A stretch of DNA of 64,000 nt, from positions 1 through 64,000 of the forward strand of contig PALD01000079.1 of NCBI GenBank assembly GCA_002710685.1. Reading direction: 5' to 3'. The notes beneath the pieces were generated by a model. It saw nothing but the letters and a program-made list of their open reading frames with translations. It was not told the DNA's origin and searched no databases. Origin of the DNA: Cytophagaceae bacterium (GTDB lineage: Bacteria > Bacteroidota > Bacteroidia > Flavobacteriales > Flavobacteriaceae). The position numbers and the translations under genes are program-made. Every line of letters starts with the position of its first letter. Position 1 is the first letter of the stretch. This document shows, in pieces, positions 7,437-17,141 of this stretch.

Positions 7437-8891
7437 CTATTTTTTTTGCTTTATGCCTGCTATTTTATTAAAAAATTTCTTGATGGGGTCAAGGATGCCA
7501 TCAATGTCAAACAACCCTTGGTCTGTAGTGGCACGATAGGTAAGGTATACTCCTAGCGGGAGCATGATCAATGAACTAAGCCAACTGGCAAAACCTGCAT
7601 CGATACTGCCGTCCTCTGCACTGTTCTTGGCAAAAATACCTATAAAGTGATAGGTGAGAAAAAGCACCACGCCAATGACGATGGGCAGTCCCAGGCCTCC
7701 TTTGCGTATAATGGCACCCAGTGGGGCCCCCACAAAGAAAAGGATAATGCAACCAAAGGCGAGCACGAACTTTTCATGCAGGGCAATCTCATATTTGCTA
7801 AGGCTCTTTACCCGGCTTGCGTTTTCTGATTTTCGGGCTTTGATACTGTTTACTTCAGAGATGGTGCGGGTACTCGCAAAATTGAGCATTTGCTGCTGGT
7901 CACTGATGTTGAAATTTTCAAGGATATTGTTGCTCATGGCCCTAGCCGTGTCAACTTCAACCCTTTTGAGATAGGAGGAGTCCACGGCGGTAAGGTTTGC
8001 CTTGGTCACCTGGTTTTCTCCTATTCTATCTATATAATCTTTGTATTGCTTCTTGATGTCAACAAGGGTGTCGCTCAGCTTTGCAACGCTCAGCATGGTG
8101 TAGGCATTGTCAATGCTCTGCTCGTCCATATCAACATTATCAAGCTCTGTAAGGTCTATATTGATGGTGTATGTGTCAAATGCACTTTTTACAAAAGGCA
8201 GGCGGTCCCTCTTGCGAAAGTCCTTTTGCTCCATCTCATTGTAGTAGTTTCCTTCTTTAAGCTTTAGCGAAAGCACATTGTCATTGGTCCCGCTCATCAG
8301 TTCTCCTTCGCGTGCCTTGATAACCGTGAAGTTACCCTCGCGGCTGGGGTCTTTTTGATAAATAATAACATCCTGAAGGTACTGGTCATTCTCCCCGGTC
8401 TTGTCTTCTATCTTGATGATGTACTGGTCTCCTATGGAGTTGTACTGCCCTTTGCTCAGGGCCATAGCGGGTTTGACCTTGGCTATGTTGCGCCGTAGGT
8501 TGAGGCTTTTGAACTCTGCTGCAGGTATGACATAGTTAGCAAAAAGGAAGGAGAGGATACTGAGGCCGGCAATGAAGACCATGAGGCTGCGCATTGCCCT
8601 TTGCAGGGAAATCCCAGAAGATTTCATGGCGGCAAACTCATAATTCTCAGCAAAATTACCAAAGGTCATTATGCTGGTGAGCAATATGGTGAGCGGTAAT
8701 ACCAGGGTCACCAGCCTGGGGGTAAAGTACATCAAGAACTTGAGTATGACCATAAAATCAAGGTCCTTGCCAGCAAGGTCCTTGATGTATAGCCAGACCG
8801 TTTGTAAAATGAATATGAACATCAGGATGATGAACGTACTCAAAAAGTTTTTTACAAACGTTGTCAATATGTACCTATCCAGTATCTTCAC
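7437..8891 (-). CDS. lptG: LptF/LptG-family lipopolysaccharide export permease
   Basis: This 484-residue inner-membrane permease belongs to the YjgP/YjgQ family, the transmembrane part of the Lpt transporter that extracts LPS from the inner membrane. Membrane segments lie near 13-33, 48-68, 99-120, 380-400, 405-425 and 435-452, with a large periplasmic jellyroll-like region between about 130 and 370. The start GTG at 8891 gives the family-typical MKILDRYIL; no ATG is available nearby. It follows lolA by 6 bases and is probably co-transcribed with ftsK and lolA, an envelope-linked set common in flavobacteria. Confidence 0.9.
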   Translation of the reverse strand: MKILDRYILTTFVKNFLSTFIILMFIFILQTVWLYIKDLAGKDLDFMVILKFLMYFTPRLVTLVLPLTILLTSIMTFGNFAENYEFAAMKSSGISLQRAMRSLMVFIAGLSILSFLFANYVIPAAEFKSLNLRRNIAKVKPAMALSKGQYNSIGDQYIIKIEDKTGENDQYLQDVIIYQKDPSREGNFTVIKAREGELMSGTNDNVLSLKLKEGNYYNEMEQKDFRKRDRLPFVKSAFDTYTINIDLTELDNVDMDEQSIDNAYTMLSVAKLSDTLVDIKKQYKDYIDRIGENQVTKANLTAVDSSYLKRVEVDTARAMSNNILENFNISDQQQMLNFASTRTISEVNSIKARKSENASRVKSLSKYEIALHEKFVLAFGCIILFFVGAPLGAIIRKGGLGLPIVIGVVLFLTYHFIGIFAKNSAEDGSIDAGFASWLSSLIMLPLGVYLTYRATTDQGLFDIDGILDPIKKFFNKIAGIKQKK

Positions 8892-8897
8892 TGGCGG

Positions 8898-9551
8898 TTA
8901 ATCTATTCTGTCAATATAATAGTCAGCGTATTTAGCCTCGTCAAATACAAAGAAGTTGCTTGTGAGCGGTTGATCTACCTTAAATGAATTTACGGTAATG
9001 GTGATCTTGCTCCCATTGTTTTGCGTCATGATGAGCCTGTAGATATGCTTTGTTTGAGGGTCCACGCCCAGTAGGGCACTTGTAAGTTCACTATTACTGT
9101 CCATGGGGGTAAGCTTGATGTATTGTATCTCACGCCCACTTACGTTTTGCTTTATATCCCATTTGTAGGTGTAGCCCGTGTTGAAGAATGTCAACATTTT
9201 AGACGGTGTGATCGCACCATCATCGTTAGGGTTTTGTGTGGATATGGTGACCTGCTCATCTGCGGGGCTTATGGTATAAAGTTTTGCTCCATCAAAAATC
9301 TGTGTGGCACCCATAAGGTTAAGCTTGTACTTATCACCCATAAAGGTTACATCCCCACGGCTTTCCTGGTTGACATTTGTTTCTTCATTATTGAAGCTGT
9401 ACTTAAATTCAAGGTACATATTGTCATACCCTTCTATTTTTTTTGATACCTCATCAAGCAGTGTTTTTGCTTTAGCATCTTGAGCATAAGTCGTAAGCCC
9501 CATGCATGTAAAAAGAAGTAATGCGATTAGTTTAAGTGTATTCGGTTTCAT
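8898..9551 (-). CDS. lolA: Outer membrane lipoprotein carrier protein LolA
   Basis: This 217-residue periplasmic carrier takes lipoproteins from the LolCDE complex to the outer membrane. A Sec signal peptide occupies about residues 1-23, ending TTYAQ. The rest matches the LolA half-barrel: an early conserved YDNMYLEFKYSF, then LMGATQIFDGAKLYTI and late PLTSNFFVFD. The gene begins 2 bases after ftsK and ends 6 bases before the lptG start, indicating one operon. Length is normal for Bacteroidota LolA. Confidence 0.9.
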   Translation of the reverse strand: MKPNTLKLIALLLFTCMGLTTYAQDAKAKTLLDEVSKKIEGYDNMYLEFKYSFNNEETNVNQESRGDVTFMGDKYKLNLMGATQIFDGAKLYTISPADEQVTISTQNPNDDGAITPSKMLTFFNTGYTYKWDIKQNVSGREIQYIKLTPMDSNSELTSALLGVDPQTKHIYRLIMTQNNGSKITITVNSFKVDQPLTSNFFVFDEAKYADYYIDRID

Positions 9552-9553
9552 TT

Positions 9554-11938
9554 TTACTCGTTGTTTAAGTGTAATTCTAATGCTGCAAGATCAGTAATCA
9601 AGACCTGCCTGGCCTTGCTTCCTTCAAAAGGTCCCACGATACCGGCAGCTTCCAGTTGATCAATAATCCTTCCAGCCCTGTTATAGCCCAGTTTTAGCTT
9701 GCGCTGAAGCAATGAGGCACTTCCTTGTTGTGCGGTGACTATTACTTCGGCGGCATCCCTAAAGAGGGCGTCTCTTTCGCTCACATCTATATCAAGTCCT
9801 GTGCCACTATCCTCCCCAGAATATTCTGGCAGTAGGTGAGCATCAGGATATGCTTTTTGTGAACCTATGAAATCGGTTATTTTTTCTACCTCTGGTGTAT
9901 CTACAAAGGCACATTGCACACGTACGGGCTCATTGCCCTGTGTAAAGAGCATGTCACCCCGGCCTATCAACTGGTCTGCACCCTGAGAATCCAGGATGGT
10001 GCGGCTATCTATTTTTGAGGTTACCCTAAATGCAATCCTTGCAGGAAAGTTAGCCTTGATGATACCCGTTATTACGTTTACTGATGGTCTCTGGGTGGCA
10101 ATGATCAAGTGGATTCCCACGGCACGGGCCAGCTGTGCTAAACGTGCGATGGGGGTCTCGACTTCCTTGCCGGCAGTCATGATCAAATCAGCAAACTCAT
10201 CGACCACCAGGACGATATAGGGCAAGAATTTGTGACCGTCATTAGGGTTCAGTTTCCTGCGCTTGAACTTCACATTGTATTCCTTGATGTTGCGCACCAT
10301 GGCATCCTTGAGCAGGTCATAGCGGGCATCCATCTCCAGGCACAGTGAATTGAGCGTGTTGATAACCTTAGAGTTGTCGGTTATAATAGCATCTTCAGTA
10401 TCTGGAAGCTTTGCCAGGTAATGTCTTTCAATCTTGTTGAAGAGGGTAAGCTCGACTTTCTTTGGGTCAACCAAAACAAATTTTACTTCTGCAGGATGCT
10501 TTTTATAGAGTAGGGAGGTCAGGATGGCATTGAGGCCCACAGATTTACCCTGGCCCGTTGCCCCGGCCATGAGCAGGTGTGGCATTTTGGCAAGATCAAC
10601 CACAAAGGTTTCGTTTGAGATGGTCTTACCCATGGATAGTGGCAGTTCCATTTCGGCATTTTGAAACTTGGGTGATGCAATGACCGAGCGCATGGATACA
10701 ATACGTGGGTTCTTGTTGGGTACTTCAATACCTATGGTTCCCTTTCCTGGTATGGGTGCGATGATCCTGATGCCCAGTGCAGCAAGGGAAAGCGCGATAT
10801 CATCTTCCAGGTTTTTTATCTTGGATATCCGCACGCCTGCTTCGGGCACGATTTCATATAGTGTTACGGTGGGGCCCACGGTAGCCTTGATGTGCGCGAT
10901 GGCAATTTTATAGTTCTTGAGGGTCTCTACAATGCTGTTCTTGTTCTCCTCGAGTTCTTCTTGATTTATGGTAATGCCCTGTCCAGAGGTGTAGTCCTTG
11001 AGCAGTTCTATACTGGGAAACCTAAAGTTTGAGAGTTCTAGGCGCGGGTCAAATTCACCAAAATCTTCCACTAACTTCTTACTGAGGTTTTCCGTGAGTT
11101 CCTCTTCTTCGTAGGTTTCTTCAATTTCTATTTCCACATCATCTTCAGCAACGGCGGGTCTTGCTACCTCTTCATTTGATGGGGTTACCTTGATATCCAT
11201 CTCAAGGGTTGTTTCATTTTCTTTTTTATTGACGGGGGGCTGCTGGGGTTCAGGGATGTTGATATTGTCTTTTTCAAATGCCGTATCTTCCATGGGGATG
11301 GGGTCAAGGTCGTCAGGCTCCCCATCAAACTCTGATGCGAGGTCAGCCCTTTTGCGCTTTAAATAACCCTGAGCCATTTCCGGCGTAAGCCTAAGCCTTA
11401 AGACCATATAGGCTATTGCAAAAAACAGCATGAGGAGTATGGCTCCCGCAAGCCCCAGGTAATCCTGGAGAAAATCATTGAGCTCAAAGCCCACGGTGCC
11501 TGCCAGCAATGGGAGTTTGTGGGCAAAAAAACCAAAGAATACAGACACCCATATCATCACGGGGATGCCCCATAGCCAGTAGCTGCGCAGTGATTTTTTT
11601 GGTTTGTCAAAAAAGTAATAGTAGCCTGTGAGGCTTATCAAGACGGTAAGGATAAATGCCGCGATACCAAAACCCTCATATACCATGACGTGGCCTATGC
11701 CGGCACCAAATTTATTCAACCAGTTATCTGCCTGTGCCTCGCGCTGGGAGATTTCCTCCAGCACGCTTTGATCTGCCTGCCAGGTAAAGAAGTAGGAGAC
11801 AAGGGAGAAAAAGAGTGCTATGCCCAGCAGGAATAAAAAGCTGCCAAGCATTATCTTTTGCTGCCTATTTAGCTTAAAGCTGAATTTTTTGGCAGGTTTA
11901 CGGGCGGGTTTTTTCTTGCTGGTTCTCTTTTTGGCCAT
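9554..11938 (-). CDS. ftsK: DNA translocase FtsK/SpoIIIE
   Basis: This 794-residue protein pumps chromosomal DNA through the closing septum. Four membrane segments lie within about 28-182. A charged linker (about 195-300) precedes the alpha/beta motor domain, which has Walker A GATGQGKS at 459-466 and Walker B VLVVDEFAD near 575. The C-terminal gamma winged-helix domain (about 725-794, LQRKLKLGYNRAGRIIDQLE) reads KOPS-like sequences and activates XerCD. A basic N-terminus (KKRTSKKKPARKPAKK) precedes the first helix. It leads the ftsK-lolA-lptG set. Confidence 0.96.
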   Translation of the reverse strand: MAKKRTSKKKPARKPAKKFSFKLNRQQKIMLGSFLFLLGIALFFSLVSYFFTWQADQSVLEEISQREAQADNWLNKFGAGIGHVMVYEGFGIAAFILTVLISLTGYYYFFDKPKKSLRSYWLWGIPVMIWVSVFFGFFAHKLPLLAGTVGFELNDFLQDYLGLAGAILLMLFFAIAYMVLRLRLTPEMAQGYLKRKRADLASEFDGEPDDLDPIPMEDTAFEKDNINIPEPQQPPVNKKENETTLEMDIKVTPSNEEVARPAVAEDDVEIEIEETYEEEELTENLSKKLVEDFGEFDPRLELSNFRFPSIELLKDYTSGQGITINQEELEENKNSIVETLKNYKIAIAHIKATVGPTVTLYEIVPEAGVRISKIKNLEDDIALSLAALGIRIIAPIPGKGTIGIEVPNKNPRIVSMRSVIASPKFQNAEMELPLSMGKTISNETFVVDLAKMPHLLMAGATGQGKSVGLNAILTSLLYKKHPAEVKFVLVDPKKVELTLFNKIERHYLAKLPDTEDAIITDNSKVINTLNSLCLEMDARYDLLKDAMVRNIKEYNVKFKRRKLNPNDGHKFLPYIVLVVDEFADLIMTAGKEVETPIARLAQLARAVGIHLIIATQRPSVNVITGIIKANFPARIAFRVTSKIDSRTILDSQGADQLIGRGDMLFTQGNEPVRVQCAFVDTPEVEKITDFIGSQKAYPDAHLLPEYSGEDSGTGLDIDVSERDALFRDAAEVIVTAQQGSASLLQRKLKLGYNRAGRIIDQLEAAGIVGPFEGSKARQVLITDLAALELHLNNE

Positions 11939-11961
11939 TCAGTAAGGTTGCAATCAATGCG

Positions 11962-11969
11962 CAAAAATA
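11962..11969 (-). promoter_or_regulatory. -7 promoter box TATTTTTG for ftsK
   Basis: The minus strand reads TATTTTTG, an exact TAnnTTTG match, 23 bases before the ftsK ATG at 11938. It lies in the gap between the TlpA-like gene and ftsK, supporting a transcription start for ftsK-lolA-lptG. Confidence 0.5.
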
Positions 11970-12020
11970 CAAATATGAAACGTGATGGTAGCTTAAAAGT
12001 TGTATGCTGGGGCAACTTGC

Positions 12021-13193
12021 CTAAGATGAGGCAGTAGCATTATCCTGAGGGATTTCTTCTCCTAGTAGCTCTGCAATTTTATTTTCAAGGTCCTCACCTC
12101 TAAGGTCCTTGTCTATAATGGTGCCGTTTTCATCAAGTAAAAATGTAGCGGGTATCGCTCTTACCCCATAAGCACGGGCGATGGGGTCCTGCCATTCTTC
12201 TAGGTTGGAGACGTGGTACCAGGTCATGTTGTCGTTCTCGATGGCTTTTAACCAGCGGTCGCGGGCATCTGGCCTATCTAGTGATACGCTTACGATGTTA
12301 AGGCCCTTGTCATGGTACTTGTTGTAAACCTTTACCACGTTGGGGTTCTCAGCACGGCAGGGTTTGCACCAGCTTGCCCAAAAATCAATAATAGTGTACT
12401 TGCCCATGGCATCGCTAAGTGCTAGCTCTTCGCCCTGGGGCGTAGGGCCGGTAAAATCTGGGGCTTGGTTGCCCACTTCAGCCTGCTTGGCAGCATTTTG
12501 TTGTTCTTTGATGCTGGCAATAAGCTTGTTGAGGTTTTGTCCACGGCTGGTTTCCTGTATTTCCTTGGGCATGGAGTCAAAGATTTCCTGGGCCTTGTCT
12601 GGTTCTACAAGTTGTTGCCCCACAAGGTCTGTAAGGATAAGCACCGAGACAAATGAGTTCTTGTTGTTTTCAACTGTTTCCAGGCTGTGCGTTGCACCTG
12701 CCTTGCGTATGGCATCAATCTCGTTGCGGGCTTCTTCCATCTTTTCCTGGTTGCCACTTCGCATGGCTTCCATGCCTTCCATCTGCAATTTGTTGAGCTC
12801 TGTGTTCTGAGCCACCATGGTGCTTATGTAACTGCTGAAAATCTTATTAGACTCCCCACCCCTCACCGTGGATTTATTGAGGCTATCCTTATAGGCCTTG
12901 ATGTTTATATTTTCGTCCTCGAGTACAAGCACCACGTTGCCGCGTGTGTTTTCAAAGGTAAGGAGGGCGATGTCTTCTTCTTCAAGTGGGCGGCTTTCAA
13001 AGGTAAATGCCCCGTTGCTTATCTTTGCTGTATCCACGACCTGCAGGGTGTTGCCTTCGGCTATTTTGTTAAGGTAAACGCTGGTATCGTCATCAAATCC
13101 TTCGGCTTTACCCTGTATTGAGTAGTTGCTTTCTCCATTACAGGCAACGACCATTGTTGCCAGTACTATGATTGCTAAAAATTTTATCTTCAC
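12021..13193 (-). CDS. TlpA-like thiol:disulfide oxidoreductase lipoprotein (DUF4369 + AhpC/TSA)
   Basis: From a GTG at 13193 this encodes about 390 residues beginning with a lipoprotein signal ending TMVVAC. An N-terminal DUF4369 domain (about 25-200) is followed by a thioredoxin-like AhpC/TSA domain with the active site WASWCKPCRAEN and the cis-proline segment VRAIPATFLLDENG. Such proteins reduce periplasmic disulfides in Bacteroidota. A longer frame exists from a TTG at 13274, but it would add residues before the signal peptide and run over promoter-like bases, so GTG was preferred. It is transcribed in the same direction as ftsK. Confidence 0.88.
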   Translation of the reverse strand: MKIKFLAIIVLATMVVACNGESNYSIQGKAEGFDDDTSVYLNKIAEGNTLQVVDTAKISNGAFTFESRPLEEEDIALLTFENTRGNVVLVLEDENINIKAYKDSLNKSTVRGGESNKIFSSYISTMVAQNTELNKLQMEGMEAMRSGNQEKMEEARNEIDAIRKAGATHSLETVENNKNSFVSVLILTDLVGQQLVEPDKAQEIFDSMPKEIQETSRGQNLNKLIASIKEQQNAAKQAEVGNQAPDFTGPTPQGEELALSDAMGKYTIIDFWASWCKPCRAENPNVVKVYNKYHDKGLNIVSVSLDRPDARDRWLKAIENDNMTWYHVSNLEEWQDPIARAYGVRAIPATFLLDENGTIIDKDLRGEDLENKIAELLGEEIPQDNATASS

Positions 13194-13422
13194 GGTTATT
13201 TTTTTAAGGGTTGCAAGATACGGTTTTGTACTCCCCAAAACAAGGTAAATAACCGCTTTGATTTTTCGGCGCAAGCCAAATAAACAAACCGGTAAAACCC
13301 TTTATATCATCCTGTTCGCACATTGGTATTTATTGATTGTAAGCTTAAATGCATGTTAAAGACTAAGGGAATACAGAACGGCAAAAGGATATTTACTAAT
13401 TTTAGTGGTCACTATGGGTATT

Positions 13423-15798
13423 ATGAAGGATTTTAATGATTTTCCGCTTGAGATCAAGCTCTCGTTCCACAGGGTTATTGAAGAGCTCGAGCTGCGTATG
13501 GAAAATTCAAAAAGCAGTATCTCTACAGCGTACCTTGAGTCGCTGCTCAAATACCTGGCCAATTTTCCTGACCTGTATGAGGGACTTAGTGATTTTGACA
13601 AGCTTGATGATTACAAAGAGCCCATAACCGTACTGCTTGAAAGCCTATTTCCGGCGGCACTTACCAAAAATGAGATCAAGGCGGCATCCGTGCCTTTTCA
13701 CAACTTATTGTTCAATCCTACGGCAAGGCTCGCAAAAATCCTTGAAGATGCGGGAGATGCATATGAGCTCAGTATAAAAAATATAAACGAGAACCAGTTT
13801 TATATCATAGGGTGTATCGTGATTCTCAAGGCCTATTATGGTTACAACATTGACCCCAGTAAACCCATATTTTATGAAATACCGGCAAAAAATGGATTAG
13901 TGCGCCACTACCGTGCCTCCATGAATGCTGATTTTGTTTCTTTTGAACCTACTGAGAAGGCGGTTGATATTACCGAGAAGGAAATGGAAGAACTTCTCAA
14001 TAATGTTGATGATGTCTCGCTGTGGCGAAAATATTTTCCGCCAAAAAGCTGGGTGCTCAAAGGGGTCTCCATACTCAATTTTACTGATGTTACCCTGGAC
14101 CATGCCATCAGTGAACTCAAGACCTCACTGTTATATGAAACGGGAACCAACAACAAGCAGGTGGTGCCCAAGTTTGAAAGTATATTCAGGTCCATCTTCA
14201 ACCTGCCAGACCTCAAGATAGGCTTTACTGGTTTTGACACGGGCAATAAAGGGTTTAGGAAATTTGAGAAGGATTTTGCCCAGAGCTATATACTTGCCGA
14301 AGAAAACAGGAACGACTGTAGGGAAAACATGTGTGAGGACAGTTACAACTCACTCATAAAGGACAAGAAATATTTCATCATTCCAGATGTTGAGAAATAT
14401 GCGGTGAGCACTGACCATAACCTGCTTGCCGAAAACCTGCTCAATAACGGGATGAAGAGTGCCATACTTGCCCCCATAGCAAAAGGCAGTAAATTACTGG
14501 CCGTCCTAGAACTTGTATCACCCCACAAAAAAGAACTCAATAGTGTAAATGCATTAAAGCTTGACGATATACTTCCATATATCGTAAATACCGTTGAACG
14601 TTCAAAATTTGAGACTGAAAACAGGATCAAGGCCGTGATTCAAAGTGAGTGCACCAGCATACATGATAGCGTGCTCTGGATTTTTGAAGAAGAGGCTAAA
14701 CGCTATATAGAAAACCAGGATGCCGGTAAGTTTGCCGCATTTAGGGACATCGCGTTTGATAATGTTTATCCCTTATATGGGCAGATTGATATTGTGGGCT
14801 CATCAGACGAACGGAATATTGCTATCCAAAAAGATATACTGGTTCAGTTAAAGCTAGTTGATAAGATTCTTGACAAGGCACTGAAGCTGCAATCCATCCC
14901 CATTTATGAGCAGGTAAAATGCAGGGTGGATGATTTTATACAAAACTTAAAAAAAGGTATCAATGCCTCCAGCGAGAGCGAGGTCATCAACCTTTTAAAA
15001 GACGAAGTGGATCCCTTGCTAAAACACCTCAATACGCGTTTTCCTGAGCTCAAGCCACATATAGAAGAATATAAGGAAGCCCTGAATCCTGAAACGGGAC
15101 TGGTGTACAAAAGCCGAAAATATTATGACGATGCCGTGCAGGGCATCAATCAAAAACTTGCTACATACATAGACCGCCGGCAACAGGATGCCCAGGCTAT
15201 TTTTCCACATTATTTTGAACGGTACAAGACAGATGGCGTGGACCATAACATGTACATAGGCCCTTCTATGACCAAGGAATATGAGTTTAGTGAAATATAC
15301 CTCTACAACCTCAGGTTATGGCAGCTGCACACCATGTGCGAGATGGAAAACCACTTCTACCACCAGCAGCAGGACTCTAAGATACAGCTGGATGCGGCAT
15401 CCTTGATACTGGTGTTCAGCAACACGCTATCCATAAGGTACAGGATGGACGAGAAGAAGTTTGATGTGGATGGAACCTATAACGCAAGGTTTGAGATTAT
15501 CAAGAAGCGCATAGACAAGGCCCATATAAAAGGCACCGAAGAACGGGTCACGCAGAAGGGCAAGATATCTATTATATATTCACAGGACAGCGATCGTATG
15601 GAGTATGACCGTTATATAAAATATCTGCAGGAAAAAGCATACCTCGGTGACCGGGTCGAATATCTTGAACTTGAGGAAGTGCAGGGTGTAGTGGGGCTCA
15701 AGGCAATACGCGTGGATGTATTATATGCCACCACCGTGCCCAGAAAAGAATCTGCCACCACTATTTCTTACGATGATTTGATCAAGGTGCTAGAATAA
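13423..15798 (+). CDS. Large GAF-domain-like cytoplasmic protein, function unknown
   Basis: This protein of about 791 residues has no signal peptide or membrane segment. The middle (about 285-410) has GAF-like character: ILAEENRNDCRENMCEDSY followed by YFIIPDVEKYAVSTDHN and AILAPIAKGSKLLAVLELVS. The N-terminal third and the C-terminal part (about 415-790, rich in helices and charged residues) match nothing I recognise. Similar long GAF-annotated proteins occur in flavobacteria, but their role is unknown to me. Starts at 13405 (GTG) and 13414 are possible; the ATG at 13423 gives MKDFNDF and leaves room for a promoter-like TAATTTTA at 13397. It converges with the HD-PycTM gene across a strong terminator. 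Confidence 0.75.
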   Translation: MKDFNDFPLEIKLSFHRVIEELELRMENSKSSISTAYLESLLKYLANFPDLYEGLSDFDKLDDYKEPITVLLESLFPAALTKNEIKAASVPFHNLLFNPTARLAKILEDAGDAYELSIKNINENQFYIIGCIVILKAYYGYNIDPSKPIFYEIPAKNGLVRHYRASMNADFVSFEPTEKAVDITEKEMEELLNNVDDVSLWRKYFPPKSWVLKGVSILNFTDVTLDHAISELKTSLLYETGTNNKQVVPKFESIFRSIFNLPDLKIGFTGFDTGNKGFRKFEKDFAQSYILAEENRNDCRENMCEDSYNSLIKDKKYFIIPDVEKYAVSTDHNLLAENLLNNGMKSAILAPIAKGSKLLAVLELVSPHKKELNSVNALKLDDILPYIVNTVERSKFETENRIKAVIQSECTSIHDSVLWIFEEEAKRYIENQDAGKFAAFRDIAFDNVYPLYGQIDIVGSSDERNIAIQKDILVQLKLVDKILDKALKLQSIPIYEQVKCRVDDFIQNLKKGINASSESEVINLLKDEVDPLLKHLNTRFPELKPHIEEYKEALNPETGLVYKSRKYYDDAVQGINQKLATYIDRRQQDAQAIFPHYFERYKTDGVDHNMYIGPSMTKEYEFSEIYLYNLRLWQLHTMCEMENHFYHQQQDSKIQLDAASLILVFSNTLSIRYRMDEKKFDVDGTYNARFEIIKKRIDKAHIKGTEERVTQKGKISIIYSQDSDRMEYDRYIKYLQEKAYLGDRVEYLELEEVQGVVGLKAIRVDVLYATTVPRKESATTISYDDLIKVLE

Positions 15799-15802
15799 GA
15801 TA

Positions 15803-15820
15803 ATTTGGCTTTCGCCAAAT
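15803..15820. repeat. Degenerate GCTTTCGC palindrome, intergenic
   Basis: ATTTGGCTTTCGCCAAAT is a palindrome with a TTTC loop. It belongs to the same family as the GCTTTCGCGAAAGC elements in the sugar genes, and here it stands directly before a terminator. Confidence 0.6.
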
Positions 15821-15859
15821 AAACAAAAACCCCAGGTATAGCACCTGGGGTTTTTGTTT
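15821..15859. terminator. Strong bidirectional terminator
   Basis: AAACAAAAACCCCAGGT (15821-15837) pairs perfectly over 17 bases with its complement at 15843-15859 around a 5-base loop. T-rich tracts lie on both strands. It ends both convergent genes. Confidence 0.9.
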
Positions 15860-15877
15860 CTCTATACTTGATACTTG

Positions 15878-17083
15878 TTATATCATCCAGAAAGCGATGA
15901 TGTAGGATATCACCGATACGATGATACCCGTCATAAAGATGGTATAGGTTTTTCGCAGCAGCATATACTTCTTGTTGAGTACGATTCCCAGGAGGTACAA
16001 ATCCTTGGTCAAGGCCTCATAGATATATTCCTTATCGTTTATTATCTCATTGATGGCCCACTGGTACTGGTCGTAGGGCATCTTGTGAAAGTTGCCAAAG
16101 AAAAGTATGTTCACCTGTTTTTTCTTGACCTGTTCCCTGGTGAACTCCCCAGAGGTTACATTGGGCCTGGTGGACATGATAGATAATATTATTGATGCCA
16201 CGCTAAAGAGTACCAGGATAAGCGTAGGGATCATCAAGTGCCTGTTTGTGGGTGAATCCAGCTTTGGTATCACATTGGCTAAAGCCAAGGAGATGATGAT
16301 TGCATTTACAGAAAGCAAGATGTTTGCCTTGGTATCTGCGATGTCGCTCAACTTGATGTGGTTTCTCAACGTGGTCCTGTACAGGGTCTGTACACCACGG
16401 TCAGGACTTTCATCCTTATATTTTGCCTTGAGCTTGGCCTTTACTTCTTCCTTGCGGTATTTTTTTTGTTTCTTCTTCTTCTTTTCGAGCAGTTTTACCA
16501 GGTTCTCATCCTTCTGTATCTTCCAGTTCTTTGCAGCATAATCAGTATAGAACCTGTGTTTTTGGGTAAACATCTCGATGTTCTTCTCCCTCCATTCTTC
16601 AGCTGAATAATCAGCAACATCGTTAAGCAGCAGTTCTTGCCTCAAAAACTCGCTGGTCTCGCTAAAATATTCCTTGGCAAGGTGGGATGAATCCGCATCG
16701 TTGATAATGCTTTCAAGTTCGTTTTTTGGTTCCATGCCCATCTTAGTGGAGAGGATGAGTTCTTTCACGCTCTGGATGGTTTCAGCATCTACATCCTGCT
16801 CCTTTAAAAACGATTCTGCTATGTTCGCGCTTGCTTCTTCATGTCCTTTTCTACACTCGGTATAACCCGTGTCATGAAGCCATGCGGCCAGTAATAGCAC
16901 CTCTTTCTGTTTAACATTAATTTGAGAATTTTCGGCTATTTCTTTAGTACTTTTAACCACCCTCGAAGTATGATTATAGTTATGGTACAGGAAAGTGTTG
17001 GGCAATTTTTCCTTAAAAAGCCTCAAGACAAACTCATCTGCTTTAGAAATTATTTTAGGGGTTGCTTCGATGGTTTCTGACAT
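15878..17083 (-). CDS. HD-domain phosphohydrolase fused to a Pycsar-type membrane effector (PycTM/DUF5706)
   Basis: This is a protein of about 401 residues from the ATG at 17083 (an upstream TTG at 17131 was rejected). The N-terminal HD domain (about 15-190) shows HNYNHTSRVV, LHDTGY, GHEEAS and NDADSSHL, the histidines and aspartates of metal-dependent phosphohydrolases that often cleave cyclic nucleotides or ppGpp. A lysine-rich linker follows (about 195-230). The C-terminal half has RNHIKLSDIADTKANILLSVN and three or four membrane helices, the signature of the Pycsar effector family PycTM, which breaks the inner membrane on sensing cCMP or cUMP. No pyrimidine cyclase is adjacent. The HD part could degrade the signal and restrain the effector; this is inference. 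Confidence 0.85.
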   Translation of the reverse strand: MSETIEATPKIISKADEFVLRLFKEKLPNTFLYHNYNHTSRVVKSTKEIAENSQINVKQKEVLLLAAWLHDTGYTECRKGHEEASANIAESFLKEQDVDAETIQSVKELILSTKMGMEPKNELESIINDADSSHLAKEYFSETSEFLRQELLLNDVADYSAEEWREKNIEMFTQKHRFYTDYAAKNWKIQKDENLVKLLEKKKKKQKKYRKEEVKAKLKAKYKDESPDRGVQTLYRTTLRNHIKLSDIADTKANILLSVNAIIISLALANVIPKLDSPTNRHLMIPTLILVLFSVASIILSIMSTRPNVTSGEFTREQVKKKQVNILFFGNFHKMPYDQYQWAINEIINDKEYIYEALTKDLYLLGIVLNKKYMLLRKTYTIFMTGIIVSVISYIIAFWMI

Positions 17084-17141
17084 ACTCGTTGCGATTAAAC
17101 GTAAGGGAAATGTACTAAAAAATTCTACCAATCAATTTTAG

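Noticed and set aside
12021-13274. TTG start giving 417 residues for the TlpA-like protein
   Set aside because: It would put 27 extra residues before the lipoprotein signal peptide; the GTG at 13193 fits better.
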